Positions 7,001 through 12,789 of a DNA stretch of 12,789 nucleotides are shown here, piece by piece. The notes beneath the pieces were generated by a model. The model was not told the DNA's origin. It was given only the letters and a program-made list of their open reading frames with translations, and did not search any database. The translations under genes and the position numbers were made by a program. Every line of letters starts with the position of its first letter. The first letter of the stretch is position 1. Source of the stretch: RAM1 sp040376925 (GTDB lineage Bacteria > Pseudomonadota > Gammaproteobacteria > Burkholderiales > Burkholderiaceae_C); contig JBEIPU010000122.1 in NCBI GenBank assembly GCA_040376925.1, forward strand, positions 1-12,789, given 5' to 3'.

Positions 7001-10000
7001 CAGCACAGCCCGAGCCTGTTGCGCAACCGCAAACTGAGCCCGAGCCCGAAGCTCCCCCCCCGGCCTTGGCCGAGCCTGAAAGCGCCCAGGCCATGGACGA
7101 GCAGGTCAAGGTTATCGGCGCGCTGCGTATTGGCATTCCGCTGTACAACGTGTACCTGAATGAGGCCGACGAATGGTCGCGCCGCCTGCTGACCGAGGTG
7201 ACCGAATGGGCGCTGGAGCTCAACCAGCCGGTAGCGGATTCCACGGTGGGACTGGCCCATGCGCTGGCGGGCAGCTCTGCCACCGTGGGCTTTCATGCGC
7301 TGTCGGACATGGCCCGTGCACTGGAAAGCGCGCTCATGCAGGCACAACCCCAGTCGCGTGGTCTGCCCGAGCAGGCGCAGGTCTTTACCGCCGCTGCGGA
7401 AGACATCCGCCGCCTGCTGCACCAGTTTGCGGCCGGCTTCCTGAAAGAACCCGATGCGCAGGTGCTCGAAGCCCTGCACACGGTCAAGGACCTGGACATC
7501 CCGCCCGAACTGCTGGAGGTGCCCGAGCCGTCCGCCGAGGTGGAAACGCCGTCCGATGCATTTGACGTCCCTGACTTCTCGTTGACCGCCGCGCTCGCGG
7601 GCGCCGCCGTCACCGACAAGCCGCTGCCAGCGCCGCCGCCTGTGCAGGCCGTGGTCGATGCGCTGCCCGAACTGCAGCCGCTGCCCCAGGCCGAACCCGA
7701 ACCCGGGCAGGCGCCTGATTTCGCGCCTGCGGCCGCTGCGGTGGAGTTCAGCTTGCCCGAACTGCCCGCTGCGCAGCATGGCGCCGCATCCGCACAGCCC
7801 TTGGGTGCACCGTCGCTGGACGACGACGAAGACGACATCGATTTGGCCGATGCGATCGATCCCGACCTGTTCCCGATCTTCGAGGAAGAGGCCATTGAGC
7901 TGATGCCCCAGCTGGGCGGTGCGCTGCGCCAGTGGTCGGCGCGGCCCGACAACCGGGGCGCCCGCGACGAAGTCCTGCGTGCACTGCACACGCTCAAGGG
8001 CAGCGCGCGCCTGGCTGGCGCCCTGCGACTGGGCGAGCTGGCGCACCGCATGGAGTCCGAGATCGAGCACTTTGGCTCCGATGCCACTGTGCAGTCCGCC
8101 GACCTGGAGCCGCTGCTGCACCGGTTTGACAACCTGCAGGCCAACTTTGACGCGCTGCGCGCCACCGGTGGCTTGCCGGCCGCGATGGACACACCCGCGC
8201 CGGTGGCGCAGGACCTGGCGGCATCTGGCGGGGTGGACGAGGCGGCCAGCCAGCCCGATGCAACGCCGCAGCGTGCGCTGCTGGCCCGCCCCGCTACCAA
8301 TGTGCTGGCGCCGCTGCGCGCTGCGTCCAACCAGGCGGTGCGCGTGCGCTCGCAGCTGCTGGACCGTCTGGTCAACCAGGCCGGCGAGGTGATGATCACG
8401 CGCTCGCGCCTGGAGGCCGAGCTCAACCAGCTGCGCGGATCGCTCAACGACCTGACGGGCAACCTGGACAGGCTGCGCTCGCAGCTGCGCGACATCGAGC
8501 TGCAGGCCGAGTCGCAGATGCAGTCGCGCCTGGCGCAGGCCAAGGACACAGCGGCGGGCTTTGACCCGCTGGAGTTCGACCGCTTCACGCGTGTGCAGGA
8601 GCTCACACGCATGATGGCCGAGTCGGTGAACGACGTGGCCACGGTGCAGCGCAACCTGCAACGCACGGTGGAAGCCACCGAAGACGACCTGATTGCCCAG
8701 GCCCGCCAGACCCGTGAGTTGCAGCGCGACCTGCTGCGCACCCGTATGGTGGAATTTGAAGGCATCTCCGACCGCCTGTACCGCGTGATCCGCCTGGCCT
8801 CCAAGGAAACCGGCAAACAGGTCAAGCTGGACATCACTGGCGGCTCCATCGAAATGGACCGCGGCGTGCTGGACCGCATGACGCCCGCGTTTGAGCATTT
8901 GCTGCGCAACTGCGTCGCGCATGGCATTGAAAGCCCCGAGGCCCGCACTGCTGCCGGCAAGGACGCCGCGGGCACCATCCTGATCAGCCTGCATCAGGAA
9001 GGCAACGACGTGTCGGTGGAATTCCGCGACGACGGCGCCGGCCTGAACCTGGCGCGCATCCGCGAAAAGGCGTTGCAGCAGGGCCTGATCAGCGCCGACC
9101 AGCCGGTGAGCGACGCCGACGCGGCCAACCTGATCTTCATGCCCGGCTTTTCCACCGCCACGCAGGTGACCGAGCTGGCCGGGCGCGGCATCGGCATGGA
9201 CGTCGTGCGCTCCGAAGTGAACGCACTGGGCGGGCGCATCGAGACATCGACCGAAGCGGGCAAGGGTACCAACTTCAAGCTGGTGCTGCCGCTGACCACT
9301 GCCGTGACGCAGGTGGTGATGCTGCGCACCGGCACGCTGTCCATCGGCGTGCCGGCCAACGTGGTGGAAATCGTGCGCCGCGCCACGGCGGCCGAGCTGC
9401 AGCAGGCCTACAACAGCGGCACCTTCGAAGTAGCCGGCGAGCAATTGCCGTTCTACTGGTCGGGCGCGCTGCTGCAGTCGTCCGCGCGCAGCAACGAGCC
9501 GCAGGGCAAGACGCTGCCGGTGGTGGTGTTCCGAAGCGCCGCGCAGCGGGTTGCCGTGCACGTGGACGAAGTGCTGGGCAACCAGGAAGTGGTGGTGAAG
9601 AACCTGGGGCCGCAGCTGGCGCGCCTGCCCGGCCTGGCCGGCATGACTGTGCTGGCCTCGGGTGCCGTGGTGCTGATCTACAACCCGGTGGCGCTGAGCG
9701 CCGTGTACGGCGACCAGGCCCGCAGCCTGAGCGCGGACCCGGCCCAGCCCGAGGTGCTGGAGCAGCAGGCCGGCTCGGGCACCAGCGTGCCGGTCGCGCC
9801 CGTCATGCAGGCGCCGCCGCAGATTCCCATGGTGCTGGTGGTGGACGATTCCATCACCGTGCGCCGCGTCACGCAGCGCCTGCTGGCGCGCGAAGGCTAC
9901 CGTGTGACGATGGCGGCCGACGGCCTGCAGGCGCTGGAGCGCCTGGCCGATGAGCTGCCCACCGTGGTGCTGTCTGACATCGAGATGCCGCGCATGGACG

Positions 10001-10200
10001 GCTTCGACCTGGCGCGCAACATCCGCGGCGACGCGCGGCTGAAGCACCTGCCCATCATCATGATCACCTCGCGCATCGCTGAAAAGCACCGCGAGCATGC
10101 GATGGAGCTGGGTGTGAACAACTACCTGGGCAAGCCGTACTCAGAAGAAGAGCTGCTGAGCCTGGTGCGGCACTACTGTGGCGTGGAAGCCGCCGCCTGA
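4066..10200 (+). CDS. pilL: Multidomain chemotaxis-type histidine kinase PilL (ChpA-type hybrid)
   Basis: The CheA-like kinase of the pathway, 2044 residues. It should autophosphorylate on its phosphotransfer (HPt) modules and pass phosphate to PilG, PilH or its own receiver. The N-terminus (about 1-570) resembles ChpA/FimL and holds two degenerate modules: H66 in H-Q-A-V-G-A, and S496 in S-Q-M-R-G-V where His is expected. Canonical HPt sites are H732 and H1308, both H-T-L-K-G-S. H1065 in H-A-L-A-G-S-S is a variant lacking the Lys. A Pro/Ala/acidic linker spans about 816-1012, and a second about 1160-1255. The dimerization region starts near 1422. The ATPase has N-box H1611-L-L-R-N1615, D1655-D-G-A-G, F1691-M-P-G-F and G1706-R-G-I-G-M. 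A CheW-like domain covers about 1746-1880. The receiver has D1927-D1928, phospho-acceptor D1971, T2001 and K2023. Pseudomonas ChpA, from memory about 2470 residues with eight phosphotransfer modules, is longer. ATG 4066 follows TAGGGTGA. Confidence 0.95.
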   Translation: MAAGTDIDVAVNDLGPLAWVLDELRKSLDTASSALRRFVRDADAARGSDMASVDAGQLRIARQHLHQAVGALEMVGLGAPAHMLRAMESAAQKFVERPDLCSEAAAAKIERAGFALTDYLEAVLLGKAVSAVALFPQYRDVQELAGADRIHPADLWAFDWRWVDPQVALTQEALPYDAAVRSRMDQAVLKIVKAADPKAAHILLNTSLGLAAAQTARQPRIFWKICAAYFEALSHSLLPPELYVKRAASRVLLQYATLAKGELGVSDRLAQDLLFFCAQAVPAVPSDAPALTAVRMAWNLGRFSPVDYQTPQFGRFDPLLLAQARKRITAAKESWSALSGGDTNKLKGVGDQFNLVADSLTRLHPDSALLAQALNRVIEGTVRTGQAPPTELAMEVATAVLYLEAAFEDLDPSDTELASRTARLAERLDHVGRGGQAEALEPWMEELYRRVSDRQTMGSVVGELRSTLTELEKLLDQFFRDPKEKGPLRDAPGHLSQMRGVLSVLGLDQASQAVLRMRESVEEILVTEVDEARARAAGTFDKLGNNLGALGFLIDMLNYQPALAKKLFVYDDELGELKPLMGRAAQAADAQPDEPDADQLLSQEVLSVVHEAGVGAGDTDLSVRLDTIATQAVLAEQPALAHSAREAAAAVSAHDAGAATAALHNLAAAVQPAPAQPLTAASTGADIEEDDLRDIFLEEAREVVQNGLAAVAALAADASNTGELTTLRRAFHTLKGSSRMVGLSEFGEAAWAMEQLLNTWLADQKPATDDLRNMAGDAMQAFDRWVEDIAAGTDGHWKAPVFRTSAEALRTEGRFVPLALPAAAAVPDAPIAPAQPEPVFELPALEPEPAPAPAPEPIPAFASAPVADQALSAAFDFDLGTADIEVAHAAPGDELAPDFDFDMTAPAAAAPVADAPAPADPAAMAMEIDGIDFDSLSAVSGLGELNAAPPVPAPAPLEPMTVSLDDFELPDLALDPVAAAQPEPVAQPQTEPEPEAPPPALAEPESAQAMDEQVKVIGALRIGIPLYNVYLNEADEWSRRLLTEVTEWALELNQPVADSTVGLAHALAGSSATVGFHALSDMARALESALMQAQPQSRGLPEQAQVFTAAAEDIRRLLHQFAAGFLKEPDAQVLEALHTVKDLDIPPELLEVPEPSAEVETPSDAFDVPDFSLTAALAGAAVTDKPLPAPPPVQAVVDALPELQPLPQAEPEPGQAPDFAPAAAAVEFSLPELPAAQHGAASAQPLGAPSLDDDEDDIDLADAIDPDLFPIFEEEAIELMPQLGGALRQWSARPDNRGARDEVLRALHTLKGSARLAGALRLGELAHRMESEIEHFGSDATVQSADLEPLLHRFDNLQANFDALRATGGLPAAMDTPAPVAQDLAASGGVDEAASQPDATPQRALLARPATNVLAPLRAASNQAVRVRSQLLDRLVNQAGEVMITRSRLEAELNQLRGSLNDLTGNLDRLRSQLRDIELQAESQMQSRLAQAKDTAAGFDPLEFDRFTRVQELTRMMAESVNDVATVQRNLQRTVEATEDDLIAQARQTRELQRDLLRTRMVEFEGISDRLYRVIRLASKETGKQVKLDITGGSIEMDRGVLDRMTPAFEHLLRNCVAHGIESPEARTAAGKDAAGTILISLHQEGNDVSVEFRDDGAGLNLARIREKALQQGLISADQPVSDADAANLIFMPGFSTATQVTELAGRGIGMDVVRSEVNALGGRIETSTEAGKGTNFKLVLPLTTAVTQVVMLRTGTLSIGVPANVVEIVRRATAAELQQAYNSGTFEVAGEQLPFYWSGALLQSSARSNEPQGKTLPVVVFRSAAQRVAVHVDEVLGNQEVVVKNLGPQLARLPGLAGMTVLASGAVVLIYNPVALSAVYGDQARSLSADPAQPEVLEQQAGSGTSVPVAPVMQAPPQIPMVLVVDDSITVRRVTQRLLAREGYRVTMAADGLQALERLADELPTVVLSDIEMPRMDGFDLARNIRGDARLKHLPIIMITSRIAEKHREHAMELGVNNYLGKPYSEEELLSLVRHYCGVEAAA
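6259..6282 (+). repeat. Direct repeat inside pilL, copy 1 (HPt site H732)
   Basis: CACACGCTCAAGGGCAGC followed by T then CGCGC. It matches the stretch at 7987-8010 at 23 of 24 positions. It encodes the H-T-L-K-G-S phosphorylation motif, so part of the identity reflects protein constraint, but every synonymous position in the 18-base core is also identical. Confidence 0.8.
7987..8010 (+). repeat. Direct repeat inside pilL, copy 2 (HPt site H1308)
   Basis: Second copy of the 24-nt near-identical segment, with G in place of T at position 19. It begins 1728 nt after copy 1, an exact multiple of three, so both copies are read in the same frame and code for the same HPt motif. Confidence 0.8.
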
Positions 10201-10203
10201 CCT

Positions 10204-11724
10204 TCAGGTTTTCTTCACGACCGCGTAACGCTGCAGGGTTTTCTCCCGCGCCTCGTCGTGCATCACGATGGGCTCGGGGTAGTCCTTGCCCAGCGTCACC
10301 CCCGCTGCCAGCCGTTCCATGGGCGAGGCCTTCCACGGCGCGTGGATCACGGCGTCGGGCAGGCCGGCCAGCTGGGGCAGGTAGCGGCGGATGAACCTGC
10401 CCTGCGCATCGAATTTCTCGCTCTGGCTCACCGGGTTGAAGATGCGGAAGTAAGGCTGCGCATCACACCCGCTGGAGCTGGCCCATTGCCAGCCGCCGTT
10501 GTTGGCCGACAGATCGAAGTCGTTGAGCTTTTCGGCGAAATACGCTTCGCCCCGGCGCCAGTCGATGCCGAGGTCCTTGCACAGGAAGCTGGCCACTACC
10601 ATGCGCAGGCGGTTGTGCATGTAGCCCGTCTGGTTGATCTGCGCCATGGCGGCGTCCACCAGCGGGTAGCCCGTGCGGCCCTCGCACCAGGCGGCAAACA
10701 GCGCGTCAGCGTGTTTGCCATGCTCCCAGCGAATCCTGTCGTATTCGGGCTTGAAGCTGCGCGTGTGGCCGTCGGGTGCATCCGCCACATGCGGGAAGTT
10801 CGCCAGGATCTGGAAGTAGAAATCGCGCCAGATCAGCTCGCTGAGCCACACCGCCGCGCCAGGGTCACCGGCCTGCGTCGATGCATGGGCGCGGCCCGCC
10901 AGCGCGCGGATGGACACGGTGCCAAAGCGCAGGTGCACGCCCAGGTAGCTCGGACCCTTGACGGCGGGGAAGTCACGCGTCTCGCCATAGCGGTCCATGC
11001 GCTGCAGAAACTCCTGGAACAGCGCCTCGCCGCCGGTGCTGCCCACCGGTATCTTGAGCTCCGCCAGGTTGGTCGGCGCAAAGCCGATACGGTCAAGCGC
11101 CGGCACAGGGTTGCGGTAGGCGCTTGGGCGCGGCGCCAGCGCCTGCTGGTATTTATGGACCGGGTAGGGCTTGAGGTAGAAAGCATCGACCTTCTTGAGC
11201 CAGGCATTCTTGTACGGGGTGAACACCGCATACGGCTTGCCCATCTGCGTGAGCAGTTCGTCGCGCTCAAAAATCGCCTGGTCCTTGGCGGTGTGAAAGG
11301 CAATGCCCACGTCGGCCAGCGCGCCGCGCACGCGCGCGTCGCGCGCGATGGCCTGGGGCTCGTAGTCGTGGTTGGCAAAGACTGACTGCACGCCCAGCTC
11401 ATGCGCCAGGCGCGGTAGATCCGTGGCCGCCGCGGCATGCAGCACGATCAGCCCGCCCGCCGCGTCCGCGCAGCGCCGGCGCAGGTCCTCGTCCAGCATC
11501 ACCAGCGACTCGCGGATGAACTCCACGCGGCGGTCCTGGCGCGGCAGCTTGTCCAGGATGGCCGTGTCAAACACGAACACGCAGTGCACCTGCCGGCAAC
11601 TGCGCAGCGCTTGGTACAGCGCGGCGTTGTCGTCCACCCGCAGGTCACGGCGGAACCACATCAGGCCGGCGGCATAGGGCGGATCCGGCGCGGGGGAAGG
11701 GTGGGGGGGTAAAATTGGCGGCAT
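10204..11724 (-). CDS. phrB: Deoxyribodipyrimidine photolyase (CPD photolyase, class I)
   Basis: A light-driven flavoenzyme that splits UV-induced cyclobutane pyrimidine dimers in DNA. It has 506 residues if started at 11724. The antenna-cofactor domain opens with L-M-W-F-R-R-D-L-R-V-D-D-N (residues 21-33). The FAD domain has S-Y-L-G-V-H-L-R-F-G-T-V, E-L-I-W-R-D-F-Y, T-G-Y-P-L-V-D-A-A-M and N-R-L-R-M-V-V-A-S-F-L. All three tryptophans of the electron-transfer chain are in place: W333 (I-R-W), W389 (I-D-W) and W412 (N-N-G-G-W), with the flavin-contacting Asn pair N408-N409. Start choice: ATG 11724 gives a short Pro-rich lead before the first strand. An upstream in-frame ATG at 11754 would run into yqgE, and ATG 11661 would start inside the first strand. 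It converges on pilL with 3 bp between stops and diverges from yqgE. It is unlikely to be a cryptochrome because the repair-type motifs are intact. Confidence 0.93.
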   Translation of the reverse strand: MPPILPPHPSPAPDPPYAAGLMWFRRDLRVDDNAALYQALRSCRQVHCVFVFDTAILDKLPRQDRRVEFIRESLVMLDEDLRRRCADAAGGLIVLHAAAATDLPRLAHELGVQSVFANHDYEPQAIARDARVRGALADVGIAFHTAKDQAIFERDELLTQMGKPYAVFTPYKNAWLKKVDAFYLKPYPVHKYQQALAPRPSAYRNPVPALDRIGFAPTNLAELKIPVGSTGGEALFQEFLQRMDRYGETRDFPAVKGPSYLGVHLRFGTVSIRALAGRAHASTQAGDPGAAVWLSELIWRDFYFQILANFPHVADAPDGHTRSFKPEYDRIRWEHGKHADALFAAWCEGRTGYPLVDAAMAQINQTGYMHNRLRMVVASFLCKDLGIDWRRGEAYFAEKLNDFDLSANNGGWQWASSSGCDAQPYFRIFNPVSQSEKFDAQGRFIRRYLPQLAGLPDAVIHAPWKASPMERLAAGVTLGKDYPEPIVMHDEAREKTLQRYAVVKKT

Positions 11725-11738
11725 GTCTGCGGATTCTG
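11710..11738. promoter_or_regulatory. Divergent -10 boxes flanking the shared phrB/yqgE start
   Basis: TAAAAT at 11710-11715 reads toward yqgE and ends 7 nt before its ATG (11723). On the other strand CAGAAT (11738-11733) ends 8 nt before the phrB ATG (11724). A -10 box that close puts the transcript start at or next to the start codon. Neither gene has a Shine-Dalgarno, which fits leaderless mRNAs. No good -35 is visible on either side. The yqgE box is the more convincing of the two. Confidence 0.5.
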
Positions 11739-12322
11739 CCCCCATCAACCTCACGCATCACTTCCTGATCGCAATGCCGGGGCTGGAGGACGAGGCTTTC
11801 GCCAAAAGTGTGGTTTACCTGTGCGAGCACAGCGAACGCGGCGCACTGGGGCTGGTGATCAACAAGCCCAGCGACATCAACCTGAAGAACCTGTTTGACA
11901 AGGTCGAGCTGCCCCTGCGCCGCGACGACCTGTCACAAACCCCCGTTTTCCAGGGCGGCCCGGTGCAGACCGAGCGCGGTTTTGTGCTGCACGAGCCGAT
12001 TTTTGCGGGCGACGCCGCGCCCAATGAATCGGTCTACGCGTCCACCATGACCATCCCTGGCGGGTTGGAGATGACCACCTCCAAGGACGTGCTGGAGGCC
12101 CTGTCCACCGGCGCCGGCCCGCGCAGGGTGCTGGTGTCGCTGGGCTATTCAGCCTGGGGCGAGGGGCAGCTGGAGTCGGAGCTGGCGGAAAACAGCTGGC
12201 TGACCGTGGGCGCCGACATCTCCGTCATTTTTGACACGCCGGTGGACCAGCGCTATGCCCGCGCGCTCAAATTGCTCGGGCTGGAAGCGTGGATGCTGTC
12301 GCCCGACGCAGGGCACGCGTGA
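11723..12322 (+). CDS. yqgE: YqgE/AlgH family protein (UPF0301)
   Basis: A conserved cytoplasmic protein of 199 residues whose biochemical role is not established. The AlgH name comes from a reported effect on alginate production in Pseudomonas. Family marks visible: L-T-H-H-F-L-I-A-M-P-G-L at residues 10-21, V-Y-L-C-E-H-S (31-37), G-A-L-G-L-V-I-N-K-P (40-49), the Q-G-G-P-V motif near 77, and L-G-Y-S-A-W-G-E-G-Q-L-E near 140-151. The length is that of the family. ATG 11723 is preceded by TAAAAT and no Shine-Dalgarno, suggesting a leaderless transcript. Its stop TGA (12320-12322) overlaps the ruvX ATG, and the yqgE-ruvX pairing is widespread in proteobacteria. Start codons of yqgE and phrB overlap on opposite strands. 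Confidence 0.93.
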   Translation: MSADSAPINLTHHFLIAMPGLEDEAFAKSVVYLCEHSERGALGLVINKPSDINLKNLFDKVELPLRRDDLSQTPVFQGGPVQTERGFVLHEPIFAGDAAPNESVYASTMTIPGGLEMTTSKDVLEALSTGAGPRRVLVSLGYSAWGEGQLESELAENSWLTVGADISVIFDTPVDQRYARALKLLGLEAWMLSPDAGHA

Positions 12323-12738
12323 TGGACGCAGCCGCCGTGGCCGACGTCCCCCTTCATCTCCAAACCTTTCTTGCTTTTGACTATGGCCTGAAGCGCACCG
12401 GCGTGGCCAGCGGCAACCGGGTGCTGGGCCATGCACAGCCACGCGGCACCCTCAAGGCCGAAGGCGACGCGCGCTGGCCGCTGATCCAGAAAAGCATCAC
12501 CGAATGGCAGCCCGATGCCCTGGTGGTGGGCGTGCCCTTTCACCCGGATGGCACGAGCCACGAAAATACGCAGCGCGCGCGCAGGTTTGCGCGTCAGCTG
12601 CACGGGCGCTTTGGGTTGCCGGTGTTTGAGGTGGACGAACGCTACACGACCACAGAAGCACTGGAGTCCGGTGCAAAGGATGCAGACGCTGCAGCGGCTG
12701 CCATCATTCTTGACCAGTTTTTGAGGAGCCTGAAGTGA
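12322..12738 (+). CDS. ruvX: Putative pre-16S rRNA nuclease / Holliday-junction resolvase-like RuvX (YqgF)
   Basis: An RNase H-fold nuclease, 138 residues, implicated by family studies in 5' maturation of 16S rRNA and named for resemblance to RuvC. The fold's first strand is L17-A-F-D20-Y-G-L-K-R-T-G-V with the expected catalytic Asp. V68-V-G-V-P follows, then D105-E106-R107-Y-T-T-T-E-A and the closing helix with D120-A-D122-A-A-A-A-A-I. D20, E106 and D122 are the likely metal ligands, inferred by family pattern. ATG 12322 is chosen because it overlaps the yqgE stop (TGATG) with AGGG about 8 nt upstream. The longer in-frame start GTG 12289 would lie inside yqgE. Its own stop overlaps the next gene's GTG, so three genes appear translationally coupled. 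Confidence 0.92.
   Translation: MDAAAVADVPLHLQTFLAFDYGLKRTGVASGNRVLGHAQPRGTLKAEGDARWPLIQKSITEWQPDALVVGVPFHPDGTSHENTQRARRFARQLHGRFGLPVFEVDERYTTTEALESGAKDADAAAAAIILDQFLRSLK
12723..12728 (+). promoter_or_regulatory. Ribosome binding site for the pyrR-like gene
   Basis: GAGGAG lies 6 nt before the GTG at 12735, inside the last codons of ruvX. It supports a real gene start there. Confidence 0.65.
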
Positions 12739-12789
12739 CAACCCTGGCATTGGACGCGGAAGCGCTCTACAAGGAACTGCTGCGCGGGG
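12735..12789 (+). CDS. pyrR: Probable PyrR, 5' end only (cut by window edge)
   Basis: Only 18 codons are visible: M-T-T-L-A-L-D-A-E-A-L-Y-K-E-L-L-R-G. The start is GTG 12735, whose last two bases are the first two of the ruvX stop (GTGA overlap), behind a strong GAGGAG. In Comamonadaceae I recall the gene after ruvX being pyrR, the pyrimidine regulator / uracil phosphoribosyltransferase, with a similar L-D-A-E-A-L-Y opening and pyrB, pyrC beyond. No catalytic motif of the family falls inside the window, so the name rests on position and the first residues. Confidence 0.6.
   Translation, partial: MTTLALDAEALYKELLRG

Noticed and set aside
5071..10098. A 1675-codon open frame on the - strand opposite pilL.
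   Set aside because: Its product is dominated by His, Gln, Arg and Gly with no recognisable domain. Long antisense frames arise from GC-rich third positions in the true gene, and pilL has complete domain evidence in the same interval.
10576..10680. Loss of a key photolyase tryptophan, because T-G-Y-M-H replaces T-G-W-M-H of the E. coli enzyme.
   Set aside because: Counting along the motifs puts that residue outside the electron-transfer triad. The three triad positions (I-R-W, I-D-W, N-N-G-G-W) are all Trp here.
10258..11385. A 375-codon + strand frame opposite phrB.
   Set aside because: His, Arg, Val and Gln-rich shadow of the photolyase codons, with no start signal or domain.
12289..12321. 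Earlier GTG start for ruvX.
   Set aside because: It lies within yqgE and adds a sequence unlike the family. ATG 12322 overlaps the yqgE stop and has an AGGG in range.

Overview
The window is a high-GC stretch of ordinary chromosome. Gene order, protein resemblance and a hairpin-rich intergenic repeat of a kind I associate with this group all point to a betaproteobacterium of the Burkholderiales, most likely Comamonadaceae (Acidovorax / Polaromonas / Rhodoferax type). That assignment comes from recall of synteny and sequence flavour, not from a search. Coding density is very high. I see no tRNA, rRNA, CRISPR, insertion sequence or intrinsic terminator.

Left and centre (1-10200), all on the + strand: a rubredoxin (rubA), then a pilG-pilH-pilI-pilJ-pilL cluster, which is the Pil-Chp chemosensory pathway that controls type IV pili and twitching motility. 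PilJ is the membrane receptor, PilI the CheW-type adaptor, PilL (ChpA-type) a 2044-residue multidomain histidine kinase with its own receiver, and PilG and PilH are single-domain CheY-like response regulators. By family knowledge these act on pilus extension/retraction and on cAMP or surface sensing. Genes pilG to pilJ are tightly packed (1-nt overlap, then 7-nt and 31-nt gaps). A 111-nt gap carrying a multi-hairpin repeat separates pilJ from the kinase gene. No methyltransferase (pilK), methylesterase (chpB) or second CheW (chpC) gene lies in the cluster.

Right (10204-12789): a deoxyribodipyrimidine photolyase (phrB) on the - strand meets pilL tail to tail with 3 bp between the stop codons. 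It diverges from yqgE (UPF0301/AlgH family), and the two start codons appear to share one CATG tetranucleotide. yqgE, ruvX (Holliday-junction resolvase / YqgF) and the first 18 codons of a probable pyrR follow on the + strand with overlapping stop and start codons, so they look like one co-translated operon.

No wholly new system is evident. The best leads are inside PilL: a phosphotransfer-like module with Ser in the His position, a disordered linker with repeated Asp-Phe-Asp motifs, a C8 tract, and a 24-bp near-perfect repeat spaced in frame. Also notable are the folded repeat that splits the operon before the kinase gene and the compact, apparently leaderless divergent phrB/yqgE start region.
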